Part shown: positions 1 through 8,625 of the stretch, in pieces
How positions within the stretch are numbered: the stretch's first letter is position 1
Layout: every line of letters begins with the position of its first letter
Source: Bradyrhizobium sp. AUGA SZCCT0176
Lineage (GTDB): Bacteria > Pseudomonadota > Alphaproteobacteria > Rhizobiales > Xanthobacteraceae
Direction of reading: 5' to 3'
Assembly (NCBI RefSeq): GCF_018130145.1
Contig: NZ_JAFCMB010000008.1
Span: forward strand, 241,572 to 305,571
Length of the DNA: 64,000 bases
Translations under genes and position numbers: made by a program
Notes under the pieces: model-generated
Told to the model about the DNA's origin: nothing
Database searches by the model: none
Seen by the model: only the letters and a program-made list of their open reading frames with translations

Positions 1-464
1 GACCAGGAAGCTCGCGGACGAGTCACCTTTTCGAACGACCGAGCCCTGACGCCGCGGCCTCATCGCCTGCCAGCAGCCTCATTGAGCGGAAAGCTAGCTT
101 CATCAGTCATGCAAAAAGAAAAAGGCCGCCTGGTTGCCCAGACGGCCTTTCCTTTCCTACGGCGGCGCCACATTGACGGGCGATTTCAGAACCTCTGCAC
201 CGGGGGCCTATCTCCCAGCCGTATCCTGATCGGGTGCCGCTGCTCATCGGGACAGTCGCGAACTGGAGCCCGAACCGTACGCGATGGTTTCCCATCTCCG
301 TAAGATGGGTTCATTGAACGGCGAACGGGGAAAGTGCGCAAGCACGCAGCAGCCGGTGTCCCCGCTGTTCCCGTTATTCACAGGCGAACGACGCATCCAC
401 GCTCACGACGCGTGCCATGCCGCATGGTCGTCCGCGCTCAACATAACGGTGGATCAGCTGTCTA
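1..464. other. Gene-free left edge
   Basis: No convincing coding region is seen here. Short open frames on both strands overlap one another, lack good ribosome binding sites and look like nothing known. The only structured element is the terminator hairpin at 121-150. Confidence 0.5.
121..150 (+). terminator. Rho-independent terminator-like hairpin
   Basis: Perfect 8 bp arms AAAGGCCG (121-128) and CGGCCTTT (143-150), with a smaller CTGG/CCAG stem inside the loop. A pyrimidine-rich run follows. It probably ends a transcript entering from the left edge, but the A-run before it would also serve the minus strand. Confidence 0.6.
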
Positions 465-875
465 TCAGCTTCCCGGCGTCCAGGGCTGGTAGTCGCCGGT
501 CGCCTTCGGACGGCGGCCGCTCGCCAGCGTCGAGCCGGATGGACGGTAGGCAGCCGATGTGCCGGTCAGGTTCGGCTGGTGCGGCTTTTCCCACTCGCGC
601 GGGGTGTACGTCTCTTCGGTCGGGGCGACATCGACGGTGTGATGCAGCCAGCCGTGCCATGACGGCGGCACCCTCGTCGCTTCGGCATAGCCGTTGTAGA
701 CCACCCAGCGCCGCTGGAAGCCGAGCGTCGGATCGATCTTGCCGCCCTTGGTGCGATAATAGGTGTTGCCCTGCTCGTCCTGGCCGACCAGTTCGCCGAA
801 GCGCCACGTCCACAACTGGGTGCCGAAGGTCTGGCCGTTCCACCAGGTGAATATTTTGAGCAGAAACAGCTTCAT
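465..875 (-). CDS. NADH:ubiquinone oxidoreductase NDUFA12-family accessory subunit
   Basis: This 136 aa protein belongs to the NDUFA12/B17.2 family, a peripheral accessory subunit of respiratory complex I in alphaproteobacteria and mitochondria. Family features visible are the N-terminal LLKIFTWWNGQTFGT segment, the GELVGQDEQGNTYYRTK strand pair, the RRWVVYNGYAEATRVPPSWHG block and the HHTVDVAPTEE motif, followed by a Pro-rich polar tail. The start is placed at 875 because the family begins with MKLFLLKIF; the frame stays open 25 codons further upstream, but that extension does not resemble the family. It stands alone here, as such subunits often do outside the nuo operon. Confidence 0.9.
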   Translation of the reverse strand: MKLFLLKIFTWWNGQTFGTQLWTWRFGELVGQDEQGNTYYRTKGGKIDPTLGFQRRWVVYNGYAEATRVPPSWHGWLHHTVDVAPTEETYTPREWEKPHQPNLTGTSAAYRPSGSTLASGRRPKATGDYQPWTPGS

Positions 876-1163
876 GAGGGCTCGGCCGGTTCGAGAAGGC
901 TGAGCCGGTGATGCCATCGGCGCGCCCGATTGTCCAGACGCGATCGCCAATTACGGCAGACCCCGCCGGACCTTGGCCAGATCGTGGCGTGTCCGTCTTT
1001 GCGCCCGTTTTTGGCGTCCAATTGTCGCGGAATCAGAACGATCCGTTCATTTGGCATACAGTTCCTGCCTGACAGGTTCAGCGCTGCGCACGATCCGTGC
1101 GCTGGCTCGGGAACGCCTTTCTCCTGAAATGGTTAGGTCCGTATCCCGGAGATGGAGCCGACA

Positions 1164-1823
1164 ATGATCAGTTTGAAAGTTTTATGTTCTGCCGCAGCGA
1201 TCGCGGCACTCGTTGCACCGACCGTGCTGCCCAACCCAAGCTTCGCGCAAGCCCCGCCTAGCGCCGGGGGTGGCGGCGGAGGCGGTGGTGGCGGCCGCGG
1301 CGGTGGCGGCGGAGCCGCAATCGGTGGTGGTGGTGGCGGCGGAGCGGCTATCGGTGGCGGCGGCGGTGGTTTCCGCGGTGGCGGCGGCGGAGCGGTGATT
1401 GGTGGCGGTGGCGGCGGCTTCCGCGGCGGTGGCGGTGCGCCCCCACCGATGGCAGGCGGCATTCGTGGCGGCGGTGGCGGCGGCGTCATCGGCGGCGGTG
1501 TGGCCCCCGGCCCGAGGTTTAGCGGCGGTGGCGGCGTCTATCAAGGCGGCGGCTATCGCCATCATCATCGCCATCGCCACGGCGGTTTCTACCCCGGTTT
1601 CGCAGCCGGCGCCGTTATCGGCAGCGGGCTTGGCTACTACGGCAGCAGCTACGGCTACTACAACGATCCCTACTACTACGGCGACGAATATGCCGATGAC
1701 GGCGTGGTGGCGGTGGTCCCCGGCGGCGACACGGTTGCTTCCTGCAGGGCGAAATATCGCTCCTACGATGTCCGGTCGCAAACCTATCTCGGCTATGACG
1801 GGCAGCGGCATCCCTGCCCGTAA
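1164..1823 (+). CDS. Secreted glycine-rich protein with C-terminal BA14K-type motif
   Basis: 219 aa. An N-terminal signal peptide (hydrophobic core AAAIAALVAPTVL, then a likely cleavage after SFAQA) is followed by about 80 residues made almost entirely of Gly runs broken by FRGG, AAIGG and AVIGG. A His-rich patch and a Tyr-rich segment come next. The last 30 residues (SCRAKYRSYDVRSQTYLGYD...HPCP) match the BA14K family, named for a Brucella 14 kDa immunoreactive protein. Start 1164 is preferred over 1152 because GGAG at 1154-1157 is correctly spaced for it. It is probably periplasmic or cell-surface; its function is unknown. A terminator follows at 1851-1880. Confidence 0.85.
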   Translation: MISLKVLCSAAAIAALVAPTVLPNPSFAQAPPSAGGGGGGGGGGRGGGGGAAIGGGGGGGAAIGGGGGGFRGGGGGAVIGGGGGGFRGGGGAPPPMAGGIRGGGGGGVIGGGVAPGPRFSGGGGVYQGGGYRHHHRHRHGGFYPGFAAGAVIGSGLGYYGSSYGYYNDPYYYGDEYADDGVVAVVPGGDTVASCRAKYRSYDVRSQTYLGYDGQRHPCP

Positions 1824-1850
1824 CGCGAGCCCAGTTAACCTGAATTGGGA

Positions 1851-1880
1851 GAGCGGCGCATTCCGATGCGCCGCTCTTTT
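1851..1880 (+). terminator. Rho-independent terminator after the glycine-rich gene
   Basis: Ten-base-pair perfect arms GAGCGGCGCA (1851-1860) and TGCGCCGCTC (1867-1876) with a 6 nt loop and a TTTT tail. It abuts the stop codon of the convergent EamA gene and may serve both transcripts. Confidence 0.85.
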
Positions 1881-2776
1881 CATGCGCGTAGCGCCACCGC
1901 GACGCCGCCGAGCGTGATCACCAGGGCTGCGACCTCGCGCAGGCCCAACGGCTCATTCAGCATGGCCGCCGCCGCCACCACGCCGACCACCGGTACCAGC
2001 AGGGTGCCGATCGACGCGGTCGCCGCCGGCAGCCGCTCCAGCGCTGCGAACCAGCAGACGTAGCACAGGCAAAACTGGATCAGCGTGATGTAGACCATCG
2101 AGGCCCAGCCGATCCCGGAGAGCGCCGCCAGTTGCGGCTGTTCGACGGCGAGCCCGATGATCGCGATCGGCAGGCAGCCGAGGCCGATCTGCCAGGCGGC
2201 CAGTGGCAGCGGCGGCATCGCAAGCGGAAAATGCTTGGTCAGAACGGTGCCGAGCCCGACGCAAACGGCGCCCGCCAGGGCACACAGGATTCCCGGCAGC
2301 TTCTCGACGCTGGCGTCGAAGCCATTGCCGCCGATCAGCACCGCAATGCCGGCCAGCGCGACCGTCAAGGAAAGGGCACGCAGCAGCGACAGCCGTTCGC
2401 CGAGGATCGGCCACGCCAGAAACGCCACCCAGACCGGGATCGAGATGCCGAGCACCGCAGCCTCGCTGGCACTCAGCCACAGCAATGCGAGCCCCATGAA
2501 CGCAACCCAGCCGCCGAGCGACAACGCGGAAACCAGCAACAGCCGCAGCCACATTCCCCTGGGAACGCGGAGCGTCTCCTGCCGCGCCAGCGCGATCAAC
2601 GCGAGGGCTGCAGCGCCGACGATGCCGCACAGGCCGCGCGACGACAGCGGCGGCCATTCGGTCAGCAGATGTTTCATGATCGGGAAGTTGAGGCCCCAGC
2701 CCACCGAGGCGATCGACAGGACGATGAGGCCGAGCGGTGACATTCGCGGACCACCCGCTGGGCGATGTATGGACAC
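1880..2776 (-). CDS. EamA/DMT-superfamily transporter (copy 1)
   Basis: 298 aa integral membrane protein with about ten hydrophobic segments arranged as two EamA repeats, the pattern of drug/metabolite exporters. The ASVGWGLNFP motif in helix 1 and the PVWVAFLAWPILGERLSLL motif at the end of the first repeat are typical, and the second repeat ends similarly with LLVPVVGVVAAAAMLNEPL. The substrate cannot be deduced. The GTG start at 2776 gives the same N-terminal length as the paralogue at 13498-14397; an ATG at 2743 is an alternative. The two copies lie 11 kb apart and are closely similar along their full length. Confidence 0.9.
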   Translation of the reverse strand: MSIHRPAGGPRMSPLGLIVLSIASVGWGLNFPIMKHLLTEWPPLSSRGLCGIVGAAALALIALARQETLRVPRGMWLRLLLVSALSLGGWVAFMGLALLWLSASEAAVLGISIPVWVAFLAWPILGERLSLLRALSLTVALAGIAVLIGGNGFDASVEKLPGILCALAGAVCVGLGTVLTKHFPLAMPPLPLAAWQIGLGCLPIAIIGLAVEQPQLAALSGIGWASMVYITLIQFCLCYVCWFAALERLPAATASIGTLLVPVVGVVAAAAMLNEPLGLREVAALVITLGGVAVALRA

Positions 2777-2955
2777 GGCGGGTTAGATCCGGAACCGGGG
2801 ACGCATTTGTTCTAGTTCTGACACAGACTACCGAATTCGCCTCTAGGCAAATCTTATATGCACTCTATCATACAGACGACTAGTCAACGTTCCGACTTAA
2901 TCCTCGTCAGGGGTTTTGCGAGTCGCCGACTGCAGCCTGAGCAAAAGGAATCCTC

Positions 2956-3363
2956 GTGCCGCGCGTTCTCGTGGTCGATGACGACCCGATGGTTTGCGTT
3001 GCCATCGAAGTTTGTCTGCACAGCCAGGGTTTCGAGGTCACCATTGCCGATGGTGGTGAGGCCGGGATGCAGGCGCTCGAAGCGTCCGATTTCGACGTGA
3101 TGCTGATCGACGTCTTCATGCCGCACATGCACGGGTTTGAATCAATTCGGACGTTCCACGAGCGCCGGCCCGAGGTTCCGATCATTGCGATGTCGGGCTA
3201 CGCCTTCGCCAATACCGACCGGGCGCCCGATTTGCTGCGGTTGACCATCGAACTCGGCGCGGCATGCTGCCTGCGCAAGCCGTTCACGCCCAACGCGCTG
3301 TTGACCAGCGTCCGCGAATGCCTCACGAAACCGGTACAGTCTGCGCGCCTCTCGAAAAGATGA
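2956..3363 (+). CDS. Single-domain response regulator (CheY-like)
   Basis: 135 aa receiver domain without an output domain. Acidic pocket VVDDDP near residue 6, phosphoacceptor Asp in MLIDVFMP around residue 53, conserved Ser in AMSGYA and Lys in CLRKPF are all present. The start is GTG at 2956 behind AAAGGA (2944-2949). Its stop codon overlaps the ATG of the hybrid kinase (ATGA at 3360-3363), so the two are translationally coupled and probably form a phosphorelay pair. The signal is unknown. Confidence 0.9.
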   Translation: MPRVLVVDDDPMVCVAIEVCLHSQGFEVTIADGGEAGMQALEASDFDVMLIDVFMPHMHGFESIRTFHERRPEVPIIAMSGYAFANTDRAPDLLRLTIELGAACCLRKPFTPNALLTSVRECLTKPVQSARLSKR

Positions 3364-5612
3364 AAATAAAAGCGTCAATGCTCTCGCAGCGTATCATCCT
3401 TGGAATCGGCCTCGCGATCCTCATCCTTATCGGTGCTGCCTCCATTGGTCTCGACCTGAAGTCGCGGGCCGATACGGCTGCCGTCGACCATGCCCTGGAA
3501 GTGCTGAAGAGGATCTCGGACATCCGGCCGCTGTTGCGCCGCGCCGAAAGTGCTGCACGCGGCTTTGCGCTCACCGGCAACCCGGACTTCGTGAAGGAAT
3601 ATAACGAGTCCAGTGACGCAATCCTGCCGGCCTTCGATGACCTGATCAAGACCATCGAGGGCAATCCCGGCCAAACCCAGCTGCTCGAGGAAGCCAAGGC
3701 CCAGGTGGCTCGCCAGATTGTGACGGGTGGCGAGTTGATCAGGCTCAAGAATGCGGGCGACCAGACGAGAATCGCCGCATTGCTGGCCAATGACGAGGAC
3801 CGCAAGGCGACGGAGACGATCGGCGAAAATCTGGCAAAGACCGTCGCCGAAGAGCGAAGGCGTCTCACGCTCCGGCGTACCCAGTCCGAAGCCAACGGCG
3901 GCTTCCTGCTGGCGGTTGACCTGGCTTGCGTGCTGCTGATCCTGATCCTTGCGACCGTCCTCACGCGCTCGACCGGCAGGTCACGTCGTGAGTTGCAAGA
4001 CTCCCTCACTGCAACCAAGGCCACCAACGAGGCGCTGGAGGCCGCGGTCGCGGAACGCACCGGGCACCTGGTCACGGCCCACGAGGAACTCCGGCATTCG
4101 ACCGAAGTGATGCAGAGCACCTTTCACAGCATGGCCGAGGCGGTGCTTGTCATCGACACCAAGGGCCGCGTGCTGCTCTCCAACCCGGCTGCGGAAAAGA
4201 TGCTGCGCTACCGTCCGGGCATGACCGTGGAACTGCTGCGGCAGCTGAGCACCGTCTTTCGTGCCGACGGCGTCACGCCGCTGCCCACCCGGGAGATGCC
4301 GGCGGCGCGTGCGTTGCGCGGCGAGGAGTTCGACGCCACCGAAATCGTGGTGCGGCCCAAGAGCGGCAACGCGCCGGTTCACCTCGTCATCAGCGGCCGG
4401 CCGCTGCGCGACGCATCGCGCGCCATCAGCGGCGCGGCTTTGCTCTATCATGACATCACCGCGACGCGCGAAATCGAGCGCAAGCTGCAGCAATCGCAAA
4501 AACTCGACGCCATCGGCAAACTGACCGGCGGCGTCGCCCACGATTTCAACAACATGCTGACCGTCATCACCGGCACCACCGAAAGGCTGGTCGGCGCACT
4601 CGAGGACCAGCCGGCGCTGCGGAAAACCGCCGAGCTGATCGACGTGGCAGCGGAACGCTGCATCGAGCTGATCCAGCATCTTTTGGCGTTCGCGCGCCGG
4701 CAACCGCTTCAGCCGCGCAATATCGACGTCAACGGCACCGTCCTCGACATCGCCAAGCTGCTGCGCCCTACCCTCGGCGAACACATCGAGATCGACTCGA
4801 TCCTCGAGCCGGAGGTTGCGGCCGCGCATATCGATCCCTCGCAGCTGGCGAACTCGCTGCTCAACATGGCGATCAATGCCCGCGATGCGATGCCCGAAGG
4901 CGGCAAGCTGTTGCTGGAGACCCGCAACGTCGTGCTCGACGAGGCCTATGCGCAGGCCAATCCCGACGTGCTGCCCGGCCCGTACGTAATGCTGGCGGTC
5001 AGCGACAGCGGCACCGGCATGTCCAAGGAGATCCAGGACAAGGTGTTCGAGCCGTTCTTCACCACCAAGGAAGTCGGCAAGGGTACCGGCCTCGGCATGA
5101 GCATGGTCTACGGCTTCGTCAAGCAGTCCGGCGGCCACATCCGGATCTACAGCGAGGAAGGCCACGGCACCACGATCAAGCTTTATCTGCCGCCCGCCCG
5201 CAGCCAGGCGCCGGCGGCCGTGGTTGCGGCCGCGCCACTGGTCGGCGGCGCCGAAACCATCCTGGTGGTGGAGGACGATGATCTGGTGCGCAACTTCGTC
5301 ACCACGCAGTTGCAGACCCTCGGCTACCAGACCCTCGATACATCGGACGGCCCTTCGGCGCTGCAGGCCGTGAAAAACGGATTGCCGTTCGACCTTTTGT
5401 TCACCGACGTGATCCTGCCCAACGGCATGTCCGGCAGGCAGCTCGCCGACGAAGTCGTCAAACACCGGCCCGGTATAAGAGTGCTGTATACCTCTGGATA
5501 TACCGACAACGCGATCGTGCACCAGGGGCGGCTCGACCCCGGCGTCTTGCTGCTGAGCAAACCCTATCGCAAGTCGCAGCTGGCAAAAATGATCCGCCAG
5601 GCGCTGGACTAG
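3360..5612 (+). CDS. Membrane hybrid histidine kinase (CHASE3-PAS-HisKA-HATPase-REC)
   Basis: 750 aa. A first transmembrane helix at about 11-29 and a second at about 181-202 enclose a periplasmic helical CHASE3-type sensor (RAESAARGFALTGNPDFV is typical). A coiled linker and a PAS-like domain (about 249-370) follow. The kinase H-box is GGVAHDFNNML, with the phosphoacceptor His near 394; the N-box contains NMAINARDAM and the G1 box DSGTGM. A C-terminal receiver has its Asp near 683 (LLFTDVILP). The start at 3360 overlaps the upstream response regulator stop. This architecture is common in alphaproteobacteria; the stimulus is not evident. Confidence 0.93.
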   Translation: MKIKASMLSQRIILGIGLAILILIGAASIGLDLKSRADTAAVDHALEVLKRISDIRPLLRRAESAARGFALTGNPDFVKEYNESSDAILPAFDDLIKTIEGNPGQTQLLEEAKAQVARQIVTGGELIRLKNAGDQTRIAALLANDEDRKATETIGENLAKTVAEERRRLTLRRTQSEANGGFLLAVDLACVLLILILATVLTRSTGRSRRELQDSLTATKATNEALEAAVAERTGHLVTAHEELRHSTEVMQSTFHSMAEAVLVIDTKGRVLLSNPAAEKMLRYRPGMTVELLRQLSTVFRADGVTPLPTREMPAARALRGEEFDATEIVVRPKSGNAPVHLVISGRPLRDASRAISGAALLYHDITATREIERKLQQSQKLDAIGKLTGGVAHDFNNMLTVITGTTERLVGALEDQPALRKTAELIDVAAERCIELIQHLLAFARRQPLQPRNIDVNGTVLDIAKLLRPTLGEHIEIDSILEPEVAAAHIDPSQLANSLLNMAINARDAMPEGGKLLLETRNVVLDEAYAQANPDVLPGPYVMLAVSDSGTGMSKEIQDKVFEPFFTTKEVGKGTGLGMSMVYGFVKQSGGHIRIYSEEGHGTTIKLYLPPARSQAPAAVVAAAPLVGGAETILVVEDDDLVRNFVTTQLQTLGYQTLDTSDGPSALQAVKNGLPFDLLFTDVILPNGMSGRQLADEVVKHRPGIRVLYTSGYTDNAIVHQGRLDPGVLLLSKPYRKSQLAKMIRQALD

Positions 5613-5741
5613 AGGCCTTATCGGTTCAGAGTGAAGCAGAACCGCGCGGACTCATTAGCGCGTAGCCCGGAACGAATCCTACCACCTGGCGCTTGAATCC
5701 TGGTTCTGTTGTACGTGGCAACCATGAACTGAGAGGCGAAA

Positions 5742-5972
5742 ATGTTCCTGATGGGACTTGGCGCGCTGCTCGTTCTCGGCGGAATGCTGTACATGGCACG
5801 CACCGCTATTTGGCGGGGATCGCTCAGCGGCCCGGACTCCTCCCGGCCGGTTCGCGGCACTCTGGAGCCGCCACGGCGCAGCCTCCGATTCCTGGGGCTG
5901 GGAACGAACTGTCCGGGCATTCTCCTTATGGTGATCGGTGCAATTCTGTTGGTGTCGGGGTCCGGTTTCTAG
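5742..5972 (+). CDS. Small two-helix membrane protein, unknown function
   Basis: 76 aa with two hydrophobic segments: residues 2-20 (LMGLGALLVLGGMLYMA) and the C-terminal 20 residues (GILLMVIGAILLVSG). A Pro/Ser/Arg-rich loop lies between them. GAGAGGCG upstream of the ATG is a plausible ribosome binding site. It lies downstream of the kinase on the same strand but 129 nt away, so co-transcription is uncertain. No family was recognised. Confidence 0.6.
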   Translation: MFLMGLGALLVLGGMLYMARTAIWRGSLSGPDSSRPVRGTLEPPRRSLRFLGLGTNCPGILLMVIGAILLVSGSGF

Positions 5973-6070
5973 CCTCGCCACGGGTGCACTTGCAAACAAT
6001 GAACAGCGCCGCGCCGCGGCATCAAAGTCGAACCAGTGAAGTGCGGATTGCAGTCCTTCAAATGACCCAA

Positions 6071-6098
6071 AGGCCCCGGAGCGATCCGGGGCCTTTTT
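6071..6098. terminator. Rho-independent terminator between convergent genes
   Basis: GGCCCCGGA/TCCGGGGCC stem with a 4 nt loop followed by TTTTTG on the plus strand; the A-rich left flank gives a weaker tail on the minus strand. It separates the kinase region from the end of ctaB. Confidence 0.85.
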
Positions 6099-6114
6099 GT
6101 TCGATCAGCGTTGG

Positions 6115-7029
6115 CTAGTGGGACTGAGCGGAGGGTACAGCATTCATCAACAACACACCAAAAAGAAGGACCAGATAGAGCATCGAAAACACGAACAGGC
6201 GACGAGCGGGCCGCCTTTCCTTGCCGTCGTCGCTCCGACGTAGTTGCCATGAGAGAAAAATCATGATCGCGCCAAGCATCGCTGCAGCCGCGCCATAGAT
6301 GGCGCCCGCAAACCCCAGCGCCCAGGGTGTCAGCGAGATCGGAGCCAGAACAACGCTATAAAGAAGAATCTGGCGCTTTGTTTCGGCCTTGCCGGCTACG
6401 ACCGGCAACATCGGCACCCCGGCTCTGGCATATTCTCCGGCAAGATTGAGCGACAATGCCCAGAAGTGGGGTGGCGTCCACAGGAAGATGATCAGGAACA
6501 GGATGAGCGGTTCGAGCCCGACACTTCCCGTGGCCGCAACCCAGCCGATCACCGGAGGGAGTGCACCAGCCGCACCGCCAATGACGATATTCTGCGGTGT
6601 TCGGCGTTTGAGCCACATCGTGTAGACGACGACATAGAAGAAAATTGTGAAAGCCAGCAGCGCAGCCGCGGCCATGTTCAGCAAAGTGCCGAGGGCCAGG
6701 ATGGCGCACATTCCAAGCGTCAATCCGAAAACCAATGCTTCCGGGCGCGATACACGGCCGCTGGGAATCGGACGCATGGCGGTACGCGCCATCACCGCAT
6801 CGATGTCGGCGTCGTACCACATATTGAGCGCACCTGCGGCGCCAGCCCCGGCGGCTATGCAAAGAAGAGCAACGGCACCGGCGAAGGGATCGATGTCGCC
6901 TGGCGCGACCATAAGACCAACCAGTGCGGTAAAGACGACCAGCGACATAACGCGCGGTTTCGTCAGCGCGACATAGTCCCCGATGCTGGCGTAGCTCCCG
7001 CGAAGGAGAATCGAACGATTGATCTGCAT
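6115..7029 (-). CDS. ctaB: Protoheme IX farnesyltransferase (heme O synthase)
   Basis: 304 aa UbiA-superfamily prenyltransferase that adds farnesyl to heme b to give heme O, the precursor of heme A for aa3 oxidases. Family features are the N-terminal DYVALTKPRVMSLVVFT, the Mg-prenyl-diphosphate motif NMWYDADIDAVMARTAMRP, and about eight to nine transmembrane helices including LFLIIFLWTPPHFWALSL. The start at 7029 is set by a strong GAGGAGG ten nt upstream. It is the last gene of the minus-strand oxidase cluster, which fits its role in cofactor supply. Confidence 0.93.
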   Translation of the reverse strand: MQINRSILLRGSYASIGDYVALTKPRVMSLVVFTALVGLMVAPGDIDPFAGAVALLCIAAGAGAAGALNMWYDADIDAVMARTAMRPIPSGRVSRPEALVFGLTLGMCAILALGTLLNMAAAALLAFTIFFYVVVYTMWLKRRTPQNIVIGGAAGALPPVIGWVAATGSVGLEPLILFLIIFLWTPPHFWALSLNLAGEYARAGVPMLPVVAGKAETKRQILLYSVVLAPISLTPWALGFAGAIYGAAAAMLGAIMIFLSWQLRRSDDGKERRPARRLFVFSMLYLVLLFGVLLMNAVPSAQSH

Positions 7030-7154
7030 GAGATTAATGCCTCCTCTTGCCGGCGACATGGCGACGTCTGCGTCGTAAAAACCGATGCGATCGTCCTGAA
7101 AGATCCCTTTGCAAAACCAGCTCTGAAAAATTCACGAGCATACCGTTGTGCCGT

Positions 7155-7448
7155 CTAGCCCAGCGATTTGATGATTTCCCGATAGGCCGTTTCGGGAAAC
7201 GCTTTCAGCGTGCGCGTCCGGATGTTTCCCTGCAGGCCCAGCTGCAGGCTGAAACGCGCCGCCACGGCGTCATCAGGAGCTTCGTAGATCGCGACGATGT
7301 CAAAGTCGCCCATGGTAAGGAAAAAGAATTTGAACTCGCCGCTCATATCCTTGAGCGCTTTCTTTGCTGCGTCCAGACGGCTGGGCGAGTCCTTCACCTT
7401 CAGAATGCCTTGCTCGGTCCAGTTTGCAAGCATGACATATGTGGTCAT
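7155..7448 (-). CDS. GYD-domain protein
   Basis: 97 aa ferredoxin-fold protein. The motif FFLTMGDFDIVAIYEAPDD is the signature of the GYD family, which are small soluble proteins of unknown role. The start at 7448 is chosen because GGAGG lies six nt upstream, whereas the ATG at 7454 sits directly against that site. It lies between the oxidase subunit IV gene and ctaB on the same strand, so it is probably co-transcribed; an involvement in oxidase assembly or regulation is only an inference from position. Confidence 0.85.
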   Translation of the reverse strand: MTTYVMLANWTEQGILKVKDSPSRLDAAKKALKDMSGEFKFFFLTMGDFDIVAIYEAPDDAVAARFSLQLGLQGNIRTRTLKAFPETAYREIIKSLG

Positions 7449-7481
7449 GGCCATCCTCCATTTGGCACGAGGCAACGGCGC

Positions 7482-7883
7482 CTACGTCGCAGGCGCGAAG
7501 AACGAGACCCGGATGAGGTGCGTATAGTCGGATTCGAACACCATGATCGCCACGAACACCAACACCAGCACCGGCGGCAGCAGGATGGCATAGCTCAACG
7601 CCAGCCGCTCCCAGGCCATGTGCATGAAGACGGCGACGATCAAGCCGGCCTTCAACACCATGAACAGCAGGATCAGCGACCATCTGAGATAGCCCTGGAA
7701 GTGAAAGTAGTCGACGAGATAGGAGCAGGCGCTGAGGACGAACAGCCATCCCCAGACCACGAGATAGAGCTTGATCGGGTGCTGCTGGCCCTTTGCGTGC
7801 GTGGCTCCTGATGCGGGCACGTCATGCACATGCGCGTGCAGCGAAGGTTGCTGGGCTTCCAGATGTACCGCCACGTTTGTCAT
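7482..7883 (-). CDS. Cytochrome c oxidase subunit IV (prokaryotic COX4-type)
   Basis: 133 aa. A His-rich soluble N-terminus (about 37 residues) is followed by three transmembrane helices: LYLVVWGWLFVLSACSYLVDY, LILLFMVLKAGLIVAVFMHM and LLPPVLVLVFVAIMVF. The VLKAGLIVAVFMHM motif is characteristic of prokaryotic subunit IV of heme-copper oxidases. It sits 9 nt downstream of a subunit III gene, in the same operon. Confidence 0.88.
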   Translation of the reverse strand: MTNVAVHLEAQQPSLHAHVHDVPASGATHAKGQQHPIKLYLVVWGWLFVLSACSYLVDYFHFQGYLRWSLILLFMVLKAGLIVAVFMHMAWERLALSYAILLPPVLVLVFVAIMVFESDYTHLIRVSFFAPAT

Positions 7884-7892
7884 GCGCCGACC

Positions 7893-8615
7893 TCACCAAA
7901 GATAAAAGAAGGCAAAGATGAACACCCACACCAGATCGACGAAGTGCCAGTAGAGGCCCATGATTTCGACGATCTCGTAGTGTCCCTTTCTGCTCGTGAA
8001 GAAGCCGCGCCTTTCGACGTCGAAGTCTCCCCGCCAGACCTTTCGCGCGATGGCGATCAGGAAAATCACACCGAACGTCACGTGAGTGCCGTGGAAGCCG
8101 GTGATCATGAAGAAGCTCGAGCCGAACTGCGCCGCGCCCCAGGGGTTTTCCCAGGGCCGTACGCCCTCCATGATCAGCTTGGTCCATTCGAAGGCCTGCA
8201 TTCCGACGAACGTTGCGCCAAGTGCCGCTGTGACCAGCATCAAGACGGCGGTTTTGACGCGATCGCGGCGGTAACCGAAATTGACGGCCATCGCCATGGT
8301 ACCGCTGCTGGAGATCAGGACGAAGGTCATGATGGCGATCAGGATGAGCGGGATATGGTGCCCCGCGATCTCGAGAGCGAACACCTCGCTCGGATTCGGC
8401 CACGGCACCGTCGTGGACATTCGCGCGGTCATGTAGGACAGCAAAAAACAGCTGAAGATAAAGGTGTCGCTCAGGAGGAAGATCCACATCATGGCCTTCC
8501 CCCAAGAGACATTCTTGAACGCGCGCTGATCCGAGGACCAGTCGTCGGCAATGCCCCGCAAGCCGGCGGTCTGCGCGGGCGATTCTCCAGGGTTTGTCAG
8601 CACAGTTTCTGCCAT
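7893..8615 (-). CDS. coxP: Cytochrome c oxidase subunit III (second of two)
   Basis: 240 aa with a soluble N-terminus of about 35 residues and five hydrophobic helices, close to the five-helix bacterial form of subunit III. Recognisable blocks are GKAMMWIFLLSDTFIFSCFLL, the central QAFEWTKLI, and GFHGTHVTFGVIFLIAIAR followed by a C-terminal YWHFVDLVWVFIFAFFYLW. The symbol follows the Bradyrhizobium coxMNOP order (II, I, III, III-like), recalled rather than verified. It lies 10 nt downstream of the other subunit III gene. Confidence 0.88.
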   Translation of the reverse strand: MAETVLTNPGESPAQTAGLRGIADDWSSDQRAFKNVSWGKAMMWIFLLSDTFIFSCFLLSYMTARMSTTVPWPNPSEVFALEIAGHHIPLILIAIMTFVLISSSGTMAMAVNFGYRRDRVKTAVLMLVTAALGATFVGMQAFEWTKLIMEGVRPWENPWGAAQFGSSFFMITGFHGTHVTFGVIFLIAIARKVWRGDFDVERRGFFTSRKGHYEIVEIMGLYWHFVDLVWVFIFAFFYLW

Positions 8616-8625
8616 CTAGTCTCTC

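Noticed and set aside
82..303. 73-aa plus-strand frame at the left edge
   Set aside because: It spans the terminator hairpin and lacks a ribosome binding site.
1270..1500. Regularly repeated GGCGGCGGTGG units as a possible CRISPR or tandem-repeat locus
   Set aside because: The repeats encode the Gly-rich part of a secreted protein in one frame; there are no spacers.
3981..5522. Long minus-strand frame opposite the hybrid kinase
   Set aside because: Same reason: antisense shadow of a GC-rich coding region.
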